This document shows, piece after piece, positions 8,718 through 17,688 of a DNA stretch of 64,000 nucleotides (the first letter of the stretch is position 1; every line of letters starts with the position of its first letter). Under the pieces are notes generated by a model, which worked only from the letters and a program-made list of their open reading frames with translations, was not told where the DNA came from and did no database searches. The DNA lies in NCBI RefSeq assembly GCF_003569805.1, contig NZ_KZ984051.1, forward strand, positions 807,779-871,778. Reading direction: 5' to 3'. The translations under genes and the position numbers were made by a program. Source of the stretch: Microbacterium halotolerans. GTDB lineage: Bacteria; Actinomycetota; Actinomycetes; Actinomycetales; Microbacteriaceae.

Positions 8718-9494
8718 GTGAGTGCACAGGCCTGGGACCTCGTCGTCGCGGCAGCGTGTGCGCTCGTCGCGGTGATGCTGGCATGGCCCGTTCCGATCTG
8801 GCTGTCGCGCTCCGCGTGGCCGCCGCGGCATCCGGCGCTCGCGCTCGTGCTGTGGCAGGCGATCGGCGCAGCGGGCGGTCTCACCATGATCGGTGCGCTC
8901 TGGCTGGTGACCATGGCGTTCGTTCCCAGCGCGTGGCTCGCGGGCATCCCGGCGATGGCGCTCGCCGTGTACCTGCTCGCGCACCTCGTCGCGGCGATCG
9001 TGTCGTTCGACCGGCAGCGCCGTCGCCACCTCGCCCTCGTCGAGCTGCTCTCGGTGCCTGATCCGGATCGGGCGCGCACCCGCGTTCTCGACGATGCCGC
9101 ACCCGTGGCCTACTGTCTTCCGCACGGCGTCGGATCCGTCACCGTGCTCTCGCGCGGCCTGCTCGACGCGCTGGCGCCGGATGAGCTCGCGGCCGTCACG
9201 GCGCACGAGCGCGCCCACATCGAACAGCGCCACGAGGTGCTGCTCGTGGCGTTCAAGGCGTGGCGGCGCGCGCTGCCGTGGTTCCCGATCGCGGCCAGAG
9301 CCGAAACCGAGGTCGCCGCGCTGATCGAGATGATGGCTGACGACGTCGCCCGCCGCACGCAGCCGGATGACGTGCTCGCACGGGCGATTCTGGCCGTCGC
9401 CTCGTCCGGATCGCTCGGCACGGCATCCGCAGAGCGAGCATCGACCCGCCGCGACCGGATGCACGACCGCTTCCGGAGGCTGGCCGGGGCCTGA
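8718..9494 (+). CDS. BlaR1/MecR1-like M56 family membrane metallopeptidase
   Basis: The 258-residue protein has three hydrophobic segments in its first 100 residues, then a zinc-protease motif HERAH (HExxH, about residue 162) followed by further helices. M56 peptidases paired with BlaI-type repressors cleave the repressor when a signal is sensed. There is no C-terminal penicillin-binding sensor domain, so the signal is not a beta-lactam by the classic BlaR1 route. I use the GTG at 8718, because the GTG 21 bp upstream adds only a short basic piece. It lies 55 bp after the repressor gene and is probably its co-transcribed partner. Confidence 0.85.
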   Translation: MSAQAWDLVVAAACALVAVMLAWPVPIWLSRSAWPPRHPALALVLWQAIGAAGGLTMIGALWLVTMAFVPSAWLAGIPAMALAVYLLAHLVAAIVSFDRQRRRHLALVELLSVPDPDRARTRVLDDAAPVAYCLPHGVGSVTVLSRGLLDALAPDELAAVTAHERAHIEQRHEVLLVAFKAWRRALPWFPIAARAETEVAALIEMMADDVARRTQPDDVLARAILAVASSGSLGTASAERASTRRDRMHDRFRRLAGA

Positions 9495-9536
9495 CCATCC
9501 GGCTTCGCCGCGAGGCCCGAGGCGCGATCCACTGCC

Positions 9537-9607
9537 CCGAGCCGCGTCAGAATCGCCGAGCCGCGGCACAATCCGGCGGATTCTGCCGCGAACCGAGGAT
9601 TTTGCCG
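9537..9607. repeat. four degenerate GCCGCG-CAGAATC units between convergent genes
   Basis: The gap between the M56 peptidase gene and ilvD holds two direct copies of CCGAGCCGCG (9537-9546 and 9556-9565), each followed by a CAGAATC/CACAATC-like tail. Two related units in opposite orientation follow at about 9577-9607. The mirrored layout can form imperfect hairpins and sits between two converging 3' ends, so a bidirectional terminator is the simplest role. No other repeat was seen in this 140-bp gap. Confidence 0.4.
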
Positions 9608-9634
9608 TATGTCGGAACGCCTCTGCGGCAGACC

Positions 9635-11497
9635 TCAGTCGATCTCGGGCACCAAGCGTACGGCGCCCTTGTCGGCTGACTGCGCGAACGCGGCGTAGGC
9701 GCGCAGCGCCGGCGTCACCTTGCGGTCGCGCTTCTCCTTCGGCCGGTAGCCGCCTGCGGCCTCGAGTTCAGCGCGACGGCGGGCGAGCTCGTCATCTGGT
9801 ACCTCGAGCTGCAGCTTGCGGGTGGGGATGTCGATCGAGATGATGTCGCCCTCCTCGACCAGGGCGATCGTGCCGCCCGCCGCCGCCTCGGGCGAGACGT
9901 GCCCGATCGACAGACCCGACGTGCCGCCCGAGAAGCGACCGTCGGTGATCAGCGCGCACGCCTTGCCCAGGCCGCGGCCTTTGAGGAACGACGTCGGATA
10001 GAGCATCTCCTGCATGCCGGGCCCGCCCTTCGGTCCCTCGTATCGGATGACGACGACGTCGCCCTCGGTCACTTCCTTGGCGAGGATGCGCCGGACGGCC
10101 TCATCCTGCGACTCGCACACGACGGCGGGGCCGGAGAAGGTCCAGATCGACTCGTCGACGCCCGCGGTCTTCACCACGGCGCCGTCGACGGCGATATTGC
10201 CTCGCAGCACGCCGAGGCCGCCGTCCTTCGAATACGCGTTCTCGAAGTCGTGGATGCAGCCGTTCGCGGCATCAGTGTCGAGTGACTCCCACGTCTTCGA
10301 CTGCGAGAACGCCTTCGACGAGCGCTCGCCTCCCGGCGCCGCGTGCCACAGCGCATTCGCTTCGTCGCTCGCCTTGCCGCCGCGGATGTCCCACTCGTCG
10401 AGCCAGGCGCCGAGGGTCTGGGCGTGCACTGTGTGCACGTCCTCGTTGAGCAGGCCGGCGCGGCGCAGCTCACCGAGCAGCGCGGGGATGCCGCCGGCGC
10501 GGTGCACGTCCTCCATGTAGTAGGTGCGGCCGTTGGCGACGTTCGGGGCGACCTTCGCGAGGCACGGCACACGACGTGAGACAGCGTCGATCTCCTCGAG
10601 GCCGAAGTCGACTCCCGCCTCGCTCGCGGCGGCGAGCAGGTGCAGGATCGTGTTGGTCGAGCCGCCCATCGCGATGTCGAGCGCCATCGCGTTCTCGAAC
10701 GCCTCGGGAGTGGCGATGTTGAGCGGCAGGACCGAGTCGTCGTCCTCGTCGTAGTAGCGGCGCGTGATGTCGACAACCAGCGACCCCGCCTTCTCGTACA
10801 GCGCGCGGCGCGCGGTGTGCGTGGCCAGCACCGAGCCGTTGCCCGGCAGTGACAGGCCGATCGCCTCGGTGAGGCAGTTCATCGAGTTCGCGGTGAACAT
10901 GCCGGAGCACGAGCCGCATGTCGGGCACGCTGCCTCTTCGATGCGCTGGATGTCCTCATCCGAGACCTTTTCGTTCACGGCCTCGCTGATCGCGTCGACG
11001 AGGTCGAGCGTGCGCTGGTTGCCGTTGACGAGCGTCGCGCGGCCGGACTCCATCGGGCCACCCGAGACGAAGACGGTCGGAATGTTGAGCCGCATCGCCG
11101 CCAGCAGCATGCCTGGCGTGATCTTGTCGCAGTTGGAGATGCACACCAGGGCGTCGGCGCAGTGCGCATTGGCCATGTACTCGACCGAGTCGGCGATGAG
11201 ATCGCGCGAAGGCAGTGAGTAGAGCATGCCGTCGTGGCCCATTGCGATGCCGTCGTCGACGGCGATCGTGTTGAACTCGCGGGGGATGCCGCCCGCGGCG
11301 CTGACGGCCTCGGACACGATGCGGCCGACGGGGGCGAGGTGCGTGTGGCCCGGCACGAACTCGGTGAACGAGTTGGCGACGGCGATGATCGGCTTGCGGC
11401 CGATGTCGCTTCCTTCGACACCGGATGCGCGCATCAGTGCGCGGGCGCCCGCCATATTGCGGCCGTGGGTGACAGTGCGTGAGCGAAGAGTGGGCAT
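9635..11497 (-). CDS. ilvD: dihydroxy-acid dehydratase
   Basis: The protein has 620 residues, typical of IlvD. It dehydrates 2,3-dihydroxy-3-methylbutanoate and its ethyl homologue to 2-oxo acids in valine, isoleucine and leucine synthesis. The iron-sulfur cysteines are seen in CDKITPGML and [17 protein letters not shown], and the C-terminal family motif in [21 protein letters not shown]. The ATG at 11497 gives the usual [19 protein letters not shown] start. The gene is solitary here; its neighbours are not branched-chain synthesis genes. Confidence 0.96.
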   Translation of the reverse strand: MPTLRSRTVTHGRNMAGARALMRASGVEGSDIGRKPIIAVANSFTEFVPGHTHLAPVGRIVSEAVSAAGGIPREFNTIAVDDGIAMGHDGMLYSLPSRDLIADSVEYMANAHCADALVCISNCDKITPGMLLAAMRLNIPTVFVSGGPMESGRATLVNGNQRTLDLVDAISEAVNEKVSDEDIQRIEEAACPTCGSCSGMFTANSMNCLTEAIGLSLPGNGSVLATHTARRALYEKAGSLVVDITRRYYDEDDDSVLPLNIATPEAFENAMALDIAMGGSTNTILHLLAAASEAGVDFGLEEIDAVSRRVPCLAKVAPNVANGRTYYMEDVHRAGGIPALLGELRRAGLLNEDVHTVHAQTLGAWLDEWDIRGGKASDEANALWHAAPGGERSSKAFSQSKTWESLDTDAANGCIHDFENAYSKDGGLGVLRGNIAVDGAVVKTAGVDESIWTFSGPAVVCESQDEAVRRILAKEVTEGDVVVIRYEGPKGGPGMQEMLYPTSFLKGRGLGKACALITDGRFSGGTSGLSIGHVSPEAAAGGTIALVEEGDIISIDIPTRKLQLEVPDDELARRRAELEAAGGYRPKEKRDRKVTPALRAYAAFAQSADKGAVRLVPEID

Positions 11498-11557
11498 GAT
11501 GCCATTCTCGCCCGCCTTCTGCGCACTTCATGCACGTTCGCCGATGCGGTTGGTACC

Positions 11558-11574
11558 AGTACTGGGAGTACTAT
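11558..11574 (+). promoter_or_regulatory. AGTACT-GGG-AGTACT operator overlapping a leaderless -10
   Basis: AGTACT occurs twice at 11558-11572, separated by GGG, so the whole 15-bp element is nearly palindromic. A TACTAT -10 hexamer at 11569-11574 overlaps the second copy and ends six bases before the ATG at 11581, the usual distance to a transcription start. No ribosome site is present. This suggests a leaderless, self-repressed regulator gene. Confidence 0.5.
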
Positions 11575-11580
11575 CGGGGG

Positions 11581-12369
11581 ATGATCCGCCCGCGCACGCC
11601 TCGCCGCGAGGAGCTCGGAGCGTTCCTCGCCGATCGCCGTCGCGCCGCCCGCCGCACGGCGCTCGGGCTGCCGCCGACAGGGCGGAGGGTGCATACGGGT
11701 CTGAGCCGCGAGGAGGTCGCCACCCTCGCCGGCGTGAGCGCGAGCTGGTACACGTGGCTGGAACAGGGTCGCGACATCAACGTCTCACGGCAGGTGCTGA
11801 GCGCTGTTGCCAGGGTGCTGCGTCTCACCTCCGCGGAGACCGACTACGTGATCGGTCTCGCCGAGCGGGAGGCGGCCGTTCCCGAGATCCGGCGCGAGGC
11901 GATTCCGGAACACCTGCAGCGACTCGTCGACGCGCTGGACTTCCCCGCGTTCGTCGTGGCGACGGACTGGGCGATCGCCGGCTGGAACGCCGGATACGAG
12001 TGGCTGTACCCGCGCATCGCAACCGTCGAGGTCACAGATCGCAACCTGCTCTGGCTCGTCTACACCGATCCGGAGCTGCGCGAGATGCTGCCGGACTGGG
12101 AGCGCGAGAGCAGGAGGTTCCTCGCAGAGTTCCGCGCCGAGTCGGGAGTGCGCCTCGCCGGGCCGGGGCATCGCGCGATCGTCGACCGGCTGATGGCGGC
12201 CAGCGCGGACTTCCGCTTGCACTCCGCCGATATGGCCGTGGAACGGTTCGCGTCTCGCCGTCGCGTGTTCCGGCATCGCGAGGAGGGGCTGCTCGAGTTC
12301 GAGCACCATCGCCTCGTCCCCAGCGACGCGGTCGACCTGCACGTGGTCATGTACGTCCCCGTGCGCTGA
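11581..12369 (+). CDS. MmyB-like helix-turn-helix transcriptional regulator
   Basis: The 262-residue protein has an N-terminal XRE-type helix-turn-helix (LSREEVATLAGVSASWYTWLEQGRDINVS, residues about 39-67) and a C-terminal MmyB-like ligand-binding domain with WNAGYEWLY, WLVYTDPELREML and a closing EFEHHRL block. The name MmyB comes from methylenomycin regulation in Streptomyces; ligands are mostly unknown. The gene is divergent from ilvD and precedes a small monooxygenase-fold gene. The start is supported by a -10 six bases upstream and an overlapping AGTACT repeat. Confidence 0.88.
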   Translation: MIRPRTPRREELGAFLADRRRAARRTALGLPPTGRRVHTGLSREEVATLAGVSASWYTWLEQGRDINVSRQVLSAVARVLRLTSAETDYVIGLAEREAAVPEIRREAIPEHLQRLVDALDFPAFVVATDWAIAGWNAGYEWLYPRIATVEVTDRNLLWLVYTDPELREMLPDWERESRRFLAEFRAESGVRLAGPGHRAIVDRLMAASADFRLHSADMAVERFASRRRVFRHREEGLLEFEHHRLVPSDAVDLHVVMYVPVR

Positions 12370-12431
12370 CGGGGCTTCCGCACGCCGGATGACCTGATGC
12401 ACAACGAGCGCCGGTGGTGTGGAATGGGCCC

Positions 12432-12731
12432 ATGACTGAGAAGATCGCCGCCATCGTGCGGTTCACGTTCGTTCCGGATGCTGAAGAGCGGGTCGCGGCC
12501 GTGGTCGAGCGTACGCTGGCGATCACGCGCACCTTCGCCGGCTGCGAGCGCATCGATATACTGCGCAGTGCGGAGCGCCAGGACGAATGGACGCTCTACG
12601 AGATCTGGGCGGATGCCGACAAGGAACAGGCGTATCGTGACTTCCGCGCGAGCCCTGAGGGCGCAGATGCGGACCTCGCCGCGCTCTTGGCTGCACCGCC
12701 GACCCTGGAGCGCTTCACTCTGCGCGACTGA
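12432..12731 (+). CDS. antibiotic biosynthesis monooxygenase (ABM) fold protein
   Basis: The 99-residue protein has the ABM ferredoxin-like pattern: an opening beta strand (KIAAIVRFTFVP), a helix with EERVAAVVERTLAIT, a CERIDILRS strand and the WTLYEIWADADKEQAYRDF block. Members act on quinones or polyketides, or serve as heme or small-molecule binding dimers, so the substrate cannot be assigned. The gene lies 62 bp after the MmyB-like regulator on the same strand and could be its target. No strong ribosome site is seen; GGAATGGGCC precedes the ATG. Confidence 0.75.
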   Translation: MTEKIAAIVRFTFVPDAEERVAAVVERTLAITRTFAGCERIDILRSAERQDEWTLYEIWADADKEQAYRDFRASPEGADADLAALLAAPPTLERFTLRD

Positions 12732-12936
12732 TCAGGCGACGACGACGTGCACTGGGCGCAGCGTCCTCCCCTCCACAGCCGCGAATCTGCGGTCTTCTTC
12801 GTCCGCAGGCGCGCAGACTGCTCGCGTCCTTCTGCGAGTGTCGGCATCCGGCATGACGGCATGGACCGGGATATCCAGTACCTGATGCGCCGCGAGTACG
12901 ACCGCGGGCCCGAGTGACGCCTGCGCTGACCTTGCG

Positions 12937-14193
12937 CTAATTCTCCTGCAGCCGGTCGAACACGTATCGATCGCGCCCGACGGCGAGGCCGAGCACGAGC
13001 TGAGCGGCGCAGGAAGCGAGCAGGAACAGCAACGATGCCGTCCAACCGTTCGTCAGCGCGTGCAGCGCGCCGAAGGTGACGGGAGCGGCCCCGGCGATGA
13101 CATAGCCGACCGATTGGCCCATGCCGGAGAGCGCGGACGCGGTGTGGTGGTCGCGGGCACGGGTCGCCATCAGCGTCAGCGAACACGCAATCGAACCTCC
13201 GCTGCACAGCCCGATCAGCGAGATCCAGAGGAAGATCCCCTCGGGTGCGAGCAGCAGGCCGCTGACGCCGATCAACGAGAAGACGGGAAGCATCGCCGGC
13301 ACCCAGCGCTCCGCGCGGCCGCGCATCGTGAACGGCAGCAGCACGGAGCCGAGGACTCCGACCATCTGGAAGATCATCACGTCGTAGCCGGCCAGCACCT
13401 CGCTGTGCCCGAGTGAGCGGGCGTAGGGTGCGAGCCATGTGATCATGACGTAGAACATGATCGCCTGGGCTCCCATGTACAGCCCGACGAGCCACGCCAC
13501 AGGATCGCCCCACACGCTCGGCCCGCGTGCGGAGCCGCGCTCGATGCGCCGCCCGGAGTCGGCGCCGAATCGGCGCATGTGAAGCAGCCACAGCACGATC
13601 GCGATCGGCAGCGTCGCGGCCACGGCGACGAGCGCGAAGCGCCATCCGGCGTCCCCGCCGTTCGGCTCGACCGCGTAGGAGACGGGGACGACGACACCGG
13701 ATGCCAGGGCGCCGCACCCGGCGAACAGCGCGGTGTACATGCTGGTCACGAGCGCGACGTGCCTGCCGAACGAGCGCTTCACGACAGCGGGGAGGAGCAC
13801 ATTCGCCACGGCCAGGGCGACGCCGACGAGCGCCGTGCCGAACCAGAGCGAGAACTCCGGCCCGGGTATCGAGCGGATCAGCGTGCCGAGCGCCAGCACG
13901 ACCAGGGCGCACAGCACGATGCGGTTCATCCCGAACCGGTGCGACAGCGTGTGCGCGAACGACGACAGGATCGCCCACAGCACCACGGGCACCGACGTCA
14001 GCGAGCTCAGCAGTGCAACCGATTCGCCGGTCGAGGCGCTCATCTGCTCGAGCAGCGGTCCGACGCCGGTGATCGTGACGCGCATGTTGATGCCGATCAC
14101 GACGATCGCCGCGAGCAGCAGGCCGATCGACACCCCGCGTCCTGCGGCTGGGGCTGCAGCGGGGATCGACATCGGTGACTGCTCGTTGCTCAC
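12937..14193 (-). CDS. MFS transporter, CynX/NimT type
   Basis: The 418-residue protein has about twelve hydrophobic segments. Its first helix ends in INMRVTITGVGPLLEQM, matching the N-LR-xxxxVGPLL pattern of the CynX/NimT branch of the major facilitator superfamily. Members move cyanate, nitroimidazoles or other small molecules, and most are uncharacterised. The gene lies 64 bp downstream of pobA on the same strand, but a perfect hairpin sits in that gap. It could import an aromatic acid for PobA or be independent. Confidence 0.85.
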   Translation of the reverse strand: MSNEQSPMSIPAAAPAAGRGVSIGLLLAAIVVIGINMRVTITGVGPLLEQMSASTGESVALLSSLTSVPVVLWAILSSFAHTLSHRFGMNRIVLCALVVLALGTLIRSIPGPEFSLWFGTALVGVALAVANVLLPAVVKRSFGRHVALVTSMYTALFAGCGALASGVVVPVSYAVEPNGGDAGWRFALVAVAATLPIAIVLWLLHMRRFGADSGRRIERGSARGPSVWGDPVAWLVGLYMGAQAIMFYVMITWLAPYARSLGHSEVLAGYDVMIFQMVGVLGSVLLPFTMRGRAERWVPAMLPVFSLIGVSGLLLAPEGIFLWISLIGLCSGGSIACSLTLMATRARDHHTASALSGMGQSVGYVIAGAAPVTFGALHALTNGWTASLLFLLASCAAQLVLGLAVGRDRYVFDRLQEN

Positions 14194-14209
14194 CCGGTGA
14201 CCTTACGCC

Positions 14210-14232
14210 TGCACGGCATCGGGTGCCGTGCA
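14210..14232 (-). terminator. 9-bp perfect hairpin after pobA
   Basis: TGCACGGCA at 14210-14218 and TGCCGTGCA at 14224-14232 are exact inverted repeats with a 5-nt loop. It lies 25 bp after the pobA stop and just before the next gene on the same strand, so it could end or attenuate the pobA transcript. Confidence 0.5.
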
Positions 14233-14257
14233 ACCTCTCGTTCAGCGGCAGGCGGCA

Positions 14258-15436
14258 CTACCGCCCCAGCAGCGGCCAGCCCGTGTATGCCTCTGCCAGG
14301 TAGCGTCGGCCGGCCTCGCTGTCGGTGACGGTGCGCAGCTCGGCGATCTGGCGGTGGCGCTCGAAGTCACTCGCGCCAGGCTGCTGGTGCAGCATGCTCG
14401 TCATCCACCAGGAGAACTGCTGCGCCTTCCATGTGCGGCGCAGCGCCTCATCCGTGAAGTTCTCGAAGTCCTCGCCGTCGCCGTCGAGCAGCAGAGTCCG
14501 GATCGCGCGGTTCAGCAGGACGACATCGGCGACGGCGAGGTTCATCCCCTTGGCGCCGGTGGGCGGCACCGTGTGCGCGGCGTCTCCGACGATCACCGCG
14601 CGCCCCGACTGCATCCTGTGCGACACGAAGCTGCGGAACCTCAGCACGTCGCGCTGGAAGATCGGGCCCTCCTTCAGCTCGGTGCCGGGCGTGCGGCGCT
14701 GCAGCTCGTCCCAGATCTCGGCCTCGCTCATCGCGTTCGGATCGGCGTCGGGGTCGCACTGGAAGTACATCCGCTGCACCTCGGGGCTGCGCTGGCTGAT
14801 CAGCGCGAAGCCGTCGGGTGAGTTCGAGTAGATCAGTTCGTCCTTCGACGGCGGCGCCTCGCACAGGATGCCGAACCACGCGAACGGGTACTCGTGGAAG
14901 AAGCCGCCGTGCGATCCGGTTACGGCCTCGCGCACGACGCTGCGCGAACCGTCAGCGCCCACGACGACGTCGGCTTCGATCGTGACCTCGGTGCCGTCGG
15001 TGTCGCGCGTGATCACGCGAGGGCGAAGGGAATCGGCGTCTTCGACGCGCTCCGCGGTCACACCGAAGCGCAGGTCCTGTCCACCGGCCGAGCGCGCGGC
15101 GATCAGGTCGATCAGCACCTCGTGCTGCGGGTAGAGCCAGACGTTGCGGCCGATCAGCGCGCCGAAGTCGATGTGGTGCAGCTCGCCGTCGAAGCCGAGA
15201 TGGATGCCGGAGTGCCTGTCGCCGACGGTGTGCACGCGGTCGGAGATGCCGGTCTCCGTCAGGACCTCGACGGTGCCCTGTTCGAGGATCCCGGCGCGGA
15301 TCGTCGTCTCGATCTCCTCGCGGGTGCGGTTGTCGACCACGATCGAGTCGATTTCCGCCTCGGCGAGCAGGTGCGAGAGCAGCAGGCCGGCCGGCCCTGC
15401 CCCGATGATGGCGACCTGGGTGCGTTCTGCGGTCAT
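14258..15436 (-). CDS. pobA: 4-hydroxybenzoate 3-monooxygenase
   Basis: The 392-residue flavoprotein hydroxylates 4-hydroxybenzoate to protocatechuate with NAD(P)H and O2 in the cytoplasm. It opens with the FAD-binding IIGAGPAGLLLSHLL, continues with IRAGILEQGTVEVL and contains GDAAHTVPPTGAKGMNLAVADV, the second FAD motif of the family. Length matches PobA (about 390-395). The ATG at 15436 has an AAGGAGAC site upstream; longer in-frame starts would add a non-homologous extension. The pcaHGBDC genes elsewhere in the window consume its product, and the promoter region faces a divergent peptide importer operon. Confidence 0.93.
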   Translation of the reverse strand: MTAERTQVAIIGAGPAGLLLSHLLAEAEIDSIVVDNRTREEIETTIRAGILEQGTVEVLTETGISDRVHTVGDRHSGIHLGFDGELHHIDFGALIGRNVWLYPQHEVLIDLIAARSAGGQDLRFGVTAERVEDADSLRPRVITRDTDGTEVTIEADVVVGADGSRSVVREAVTGSHGGFFHEYPFAWFGILCEAPPSKDELIYSNSPDGFALISQRSPEVQRMYFQCDPDADPNAMSEAEIWDELQRRTPGTELKEGPIFQRDVLRFRSFVSHRMQSGRAVIVGDAAHTVPPTGAKGMNLAVADVVLLNRAIRTLLLDGDGEDFENFTDEALRRTWKAQQFSWWMTSMLHQQPGASDFERHRQIAELRTVTDSEAGRRYLAEAYTGWPLLGR

Positions 15437-15798
15437 GGCGTCTCCTTCGACGGATGCGGTGGTCTCGCCGCGTCGACGAGCTGTTGGGACGATCATCCGG
15501 GATCGAGGACCGGAGAGCTCGTCAGATGCCGTTGAACGGGCATCGGGCGGCGAGAGGGGCCGCCGGAGAACGGCAGCCCCGATGCAGAGCGCCCCGCGTG
15601 GCACGATCGTTCGTGCGCGCCGCTATGTGCGGATCACCCATCAGAACGCCGATTCCAGGGGCAGGATTCCATTAAGCCGCAGCCCCGTGATCAGTAGCGT
15701 GACCGACATGTCCGCGACAATCGCTGCTCGCCCTGCGCACTTCACCCGCCCGGTGACGGCGGTCCGCTGCGCATCCGGTGGCGCGACGAAGGGGTGAC
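15437..15798. other. intergenic region between pobA and the first importer operon
   Basis: This 362-bp gap holds no supported gene. Inverted repeats (GCATCGGG at 15540 against CCCGATGC at 15578, with GGCGGC/GCCGCC inside) lie in the pobA leader. The 17-bp element ATGTGCGGATCACCCAT is at 15625-15641, with a near-copy upstream of the HMG-CoA reductase operon. An AT-richer patch (15659-15678) could hold promoter elements, but I cannot assign clear -35 and -10 boxes. Confidence 0.5.
15625..15641 (+). promoter_or_regulatory. 17-bp shared element, copy 1
   Basis: ATGTGCGGATCACCCAT lies 157 bp before the first importer operon. A copy differing at one base is at 23719-23735, between the hydrolase/PucR pair and the HMG-CoA reductase operon, in the same orientation. 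Two long near-identical sites in intergenic DNA suggest a common regulator; the neighbouring PucR protein is the first candidate. Confidence 0.45.
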
Positions 15799-16749
15799 AT
15801 GGCTCGCTACGCCCTTTCCCGCCTCGCCTCGTCGCTGTTCGTCCTGTTCGTCCTGTCGGTGCTGGTGTTCTCGATGGTGAGGGTCATCCCCGGCGACCCG
15901 CTGGCGGCATTCGCCGACCCGTCCAATCCTGATCCGGCTGCCCTTGACGCGCTGCGACACGAGCTGGGACTCGATCGGCCGTGGTTCACTCAGTACTTCT
16001 CGTGGCTCCTCGGGGTCCTGCAGGGTGATTTCGGGAATGCGATAACTGTTCCGGGGAGCGTTTCGGGCCTGATCGCCACTCGGCTGCCGCTGAGTCTTGC
16101 TCTCGCTGGGATGGCCACGCTGTTCGGCGTCGTCATGGGCGTCCCTGCTGGGATCCTGGCTGCGGTCCGATGGCGAAAGGCATCGGACAACGTCGTCAAG
16201 GGCTTCTCTTTCGTACTTCTGGCGACCCCGCCCTTCGTGCTCGGCACTGTGCTGATCCTGCTCAACTCGCTGACGCTGAGACTGCCACTGGTCGGCTACT
16301 CCGGAGCTGCCGCGGATCCGATACGAGCAATCGGCGTGCTGGTCCTCCCCGCGTTCCTGATCGGTCTCGTGCTCGCCGCCGTCACCGCCAGGTACACCCG
16401 AGGCACTCTCCTGGACACGCTGGGGCAGGACTTCGTCCGCACCGCCAGGGCGAAGGGCGCCTCGCCTGCGCGCTTGGTGGGCAGGCACGCGCTGCGCAAT
16501 GCGCTTATCCCGGTGACTACCGTGGTCGGCATCGAACTGGCCGCACTCGTCGGCGGCACCGTCGTGATCGAAGCCGTGTTCGCCTTGCCTGGCATCGGGA
16601 CGCTGCTGCTCACCGGCATCAGGGCATCGGACTATCCGATCATTCAGGCCACCGTGCTGCTGATCGGCGCCGTCTACGTGCTGATCAACTTCGTCGTCGA
16701 TCTCCTCTATCCCCTGATCGATCCGAGAGTCAGGGTGCACACACCATGA
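15799..16749 (+). CDS. peptide-type ABC transporter permease (DppB/OppB family)
   Basis: The 316-residue permease has an N-terminal helix (LASSLFVLFVLSVLVFSM), the VIPGDPLAAF motif of DppB-type permeases and the EAA-type loop around DFVRTARAKGASPARLVGRHALRNALIP. About six membrane spans are visible. With the next permease, lipoprotein and two ATPases it forms a full importer in the order B-C-A-D-F. The ATG at 15799 was preferred over an upstream in-frame GTG. The stop overlaps the next start by four bases. The substrate may be a peptide, amide or another polar solute. Confidence 0.9.
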   Translation: MARYALSRLASSLFVLFVLSVLVFSMVRVIPGDPLAAFADPSNPDPAALDALRHELGLDRPWFTQYFSWLLGVLQGDFGNAITVPGSVSGLIATRLPLSLALAGMATLFGVVMGVPAGILAAVRWRKASDNVVKGFSFVLLATPPFVLGTVLILLNSLTLRLPLVGYSGAAADPIRAIGVLVLPAFLIGLVLAAVTARYTRGTLLDTLGQDFVRTARAKGASPARLVGRHALRNALIPVTTVVGIELAALVGGTVVIEAVFALPGIGTLLLTGIRASDYPIIQATVLLIGAVYVLINFVVDLLYPLIDPRVRVHTP

Positions 16750-17681
16750 CTGTGTCAGGCAAAGGCGTCGCGAGCCGCCGTCGACTCGGACCGGCCTTCT
16801 GGGGAGGCGCGGGCATCCTGCTGGCGATCCTGTCGGTCGCCGGTTGGATGACGCTATGGCCGCTGCACGATCCGCTGGCCAACGCAGGTCCGGCGATGGG
16901 CGGGCCCATGCCGCAGCACCCGCTCGGAACGGACAACCTCGGTAGGGACACCTTCACCAGGCTCGCGCTGGCGACACGCACCAGCCTGCTCATCTCCGGT
17001 GCTGCCGCGCTCCTCGGCGCCGTGATCGGCACCGCCTTCGGGCTCATCGCCGGTTACATCGGCGGCTGGGCGGATGCCGTCATCATGCGGGTCGTCGATG
17101 CCCTGCTCGCGCTGCCGGCGATCCTCGTGGCGCTGGTCGTCGGCGTCGTCATCGGAAACGGACCGTGGCCGCTGATCCTCGCGCTCGGCTTCATCTTCGC
17201 TCCAGGGTTCGCCCGCGTGATGCGAGCGCCGGTGATCGCGCTGCGGGAGCGGGACTTCGTGCTCGCAGCGAAGATCAGCGGAGTGCGGAGCACTCGTGTG
17301 ATGGCCGAGCATCTGCTTCCCAACGTGCTCACGCCCCTGTTCGTCCAGTTCGCGTCCGTCGCCTCGCAGATCGTGCTGATCGAAGCGGCACTGAGCTATC
17401 TCGGTCAGGGTGTCCAGGCGCCGGAGCCCTCGGCGGGCCGCATGATCAGCGAGTTCACCCGCTTCATGCAGGTGCAGCCGCTGCTGATCATCCTCCCATC
17501 ACTGGCCATCATCCTCCTGTCCGCGGCGTGGAACCTCCTGGCCGACGGCCTGCAGGACCGGCTCGCGCCGAGACGGGAGCCGGCGTTCTCGCTCGGCGCG
17601 AGCCGAAGGCGCATGGCTGCGAGCAGAACCTCTTCCCCACGCCCGGGCGACCACCGCAGCACTCCCCCGACACAGAGATGA
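16746..17681 (+). CDS. peptide-type ABC transporter permease (DppC/OppC family)
   Basis: This 311-residue inner-membrane permease carries HPLGTDNLGRDTFTRL, the DppC N-terminal hallmark, and an EAA-type loop around DFVLAAKISGVRSTRVMAEHLLPN. Five or six hydrophobic segments follow the cytoplasmic start. The ATG overlaps the dppB-like stop (ATGA), so the two are coupled. The C-terminal 35 residues are basic and low in hydrophobicity, an extension with no visible role. It works with the lipoprotein that starts 8 bp downstream. Confidence 0.9.
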   Translation: MTVSGKGVASRRRLGPAFWGGAGILLAILSVAGWMTLWPLHDPLANAGPAMGGPMPQHPLGTDNLGRDTFTRLALATRTSLLISGAAALLGAVIGTAFGLIAGYIGGWADAVIMRVVDALLALPAILVALVVGVVIGNGPWPLILALGFIFAPGFARVMRAPVIALRERDFVLAAKISGVRSTRVMAEHLLPNVLTPLFVQFASVASQIVLIEAALSYLGQGVQAPEPSAGRMISEFTRFMQVQPLLIILPSLAIILLSAAWNLLADGLQDRLAPRREPAFSLGASRRRMAASRTSSPRPGDHRSTPPTQR

Positions 17682-17688
17682 GAGAACC

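Noticed and set aside
12732-12936. Open stretch of about 61 codons after the ABM gene ending in MDRDIQYLMRREYDRGPE
   Set aside because: No start with a ribosome site and no family resemblance; it may be a gene remnant but the evidence is too thin.
12596-14233. Open frame of 545 codons opposite and beside the CynX-type gene
   Set aside because: It is a frame shadow of the transporter, with low-complexity composition.
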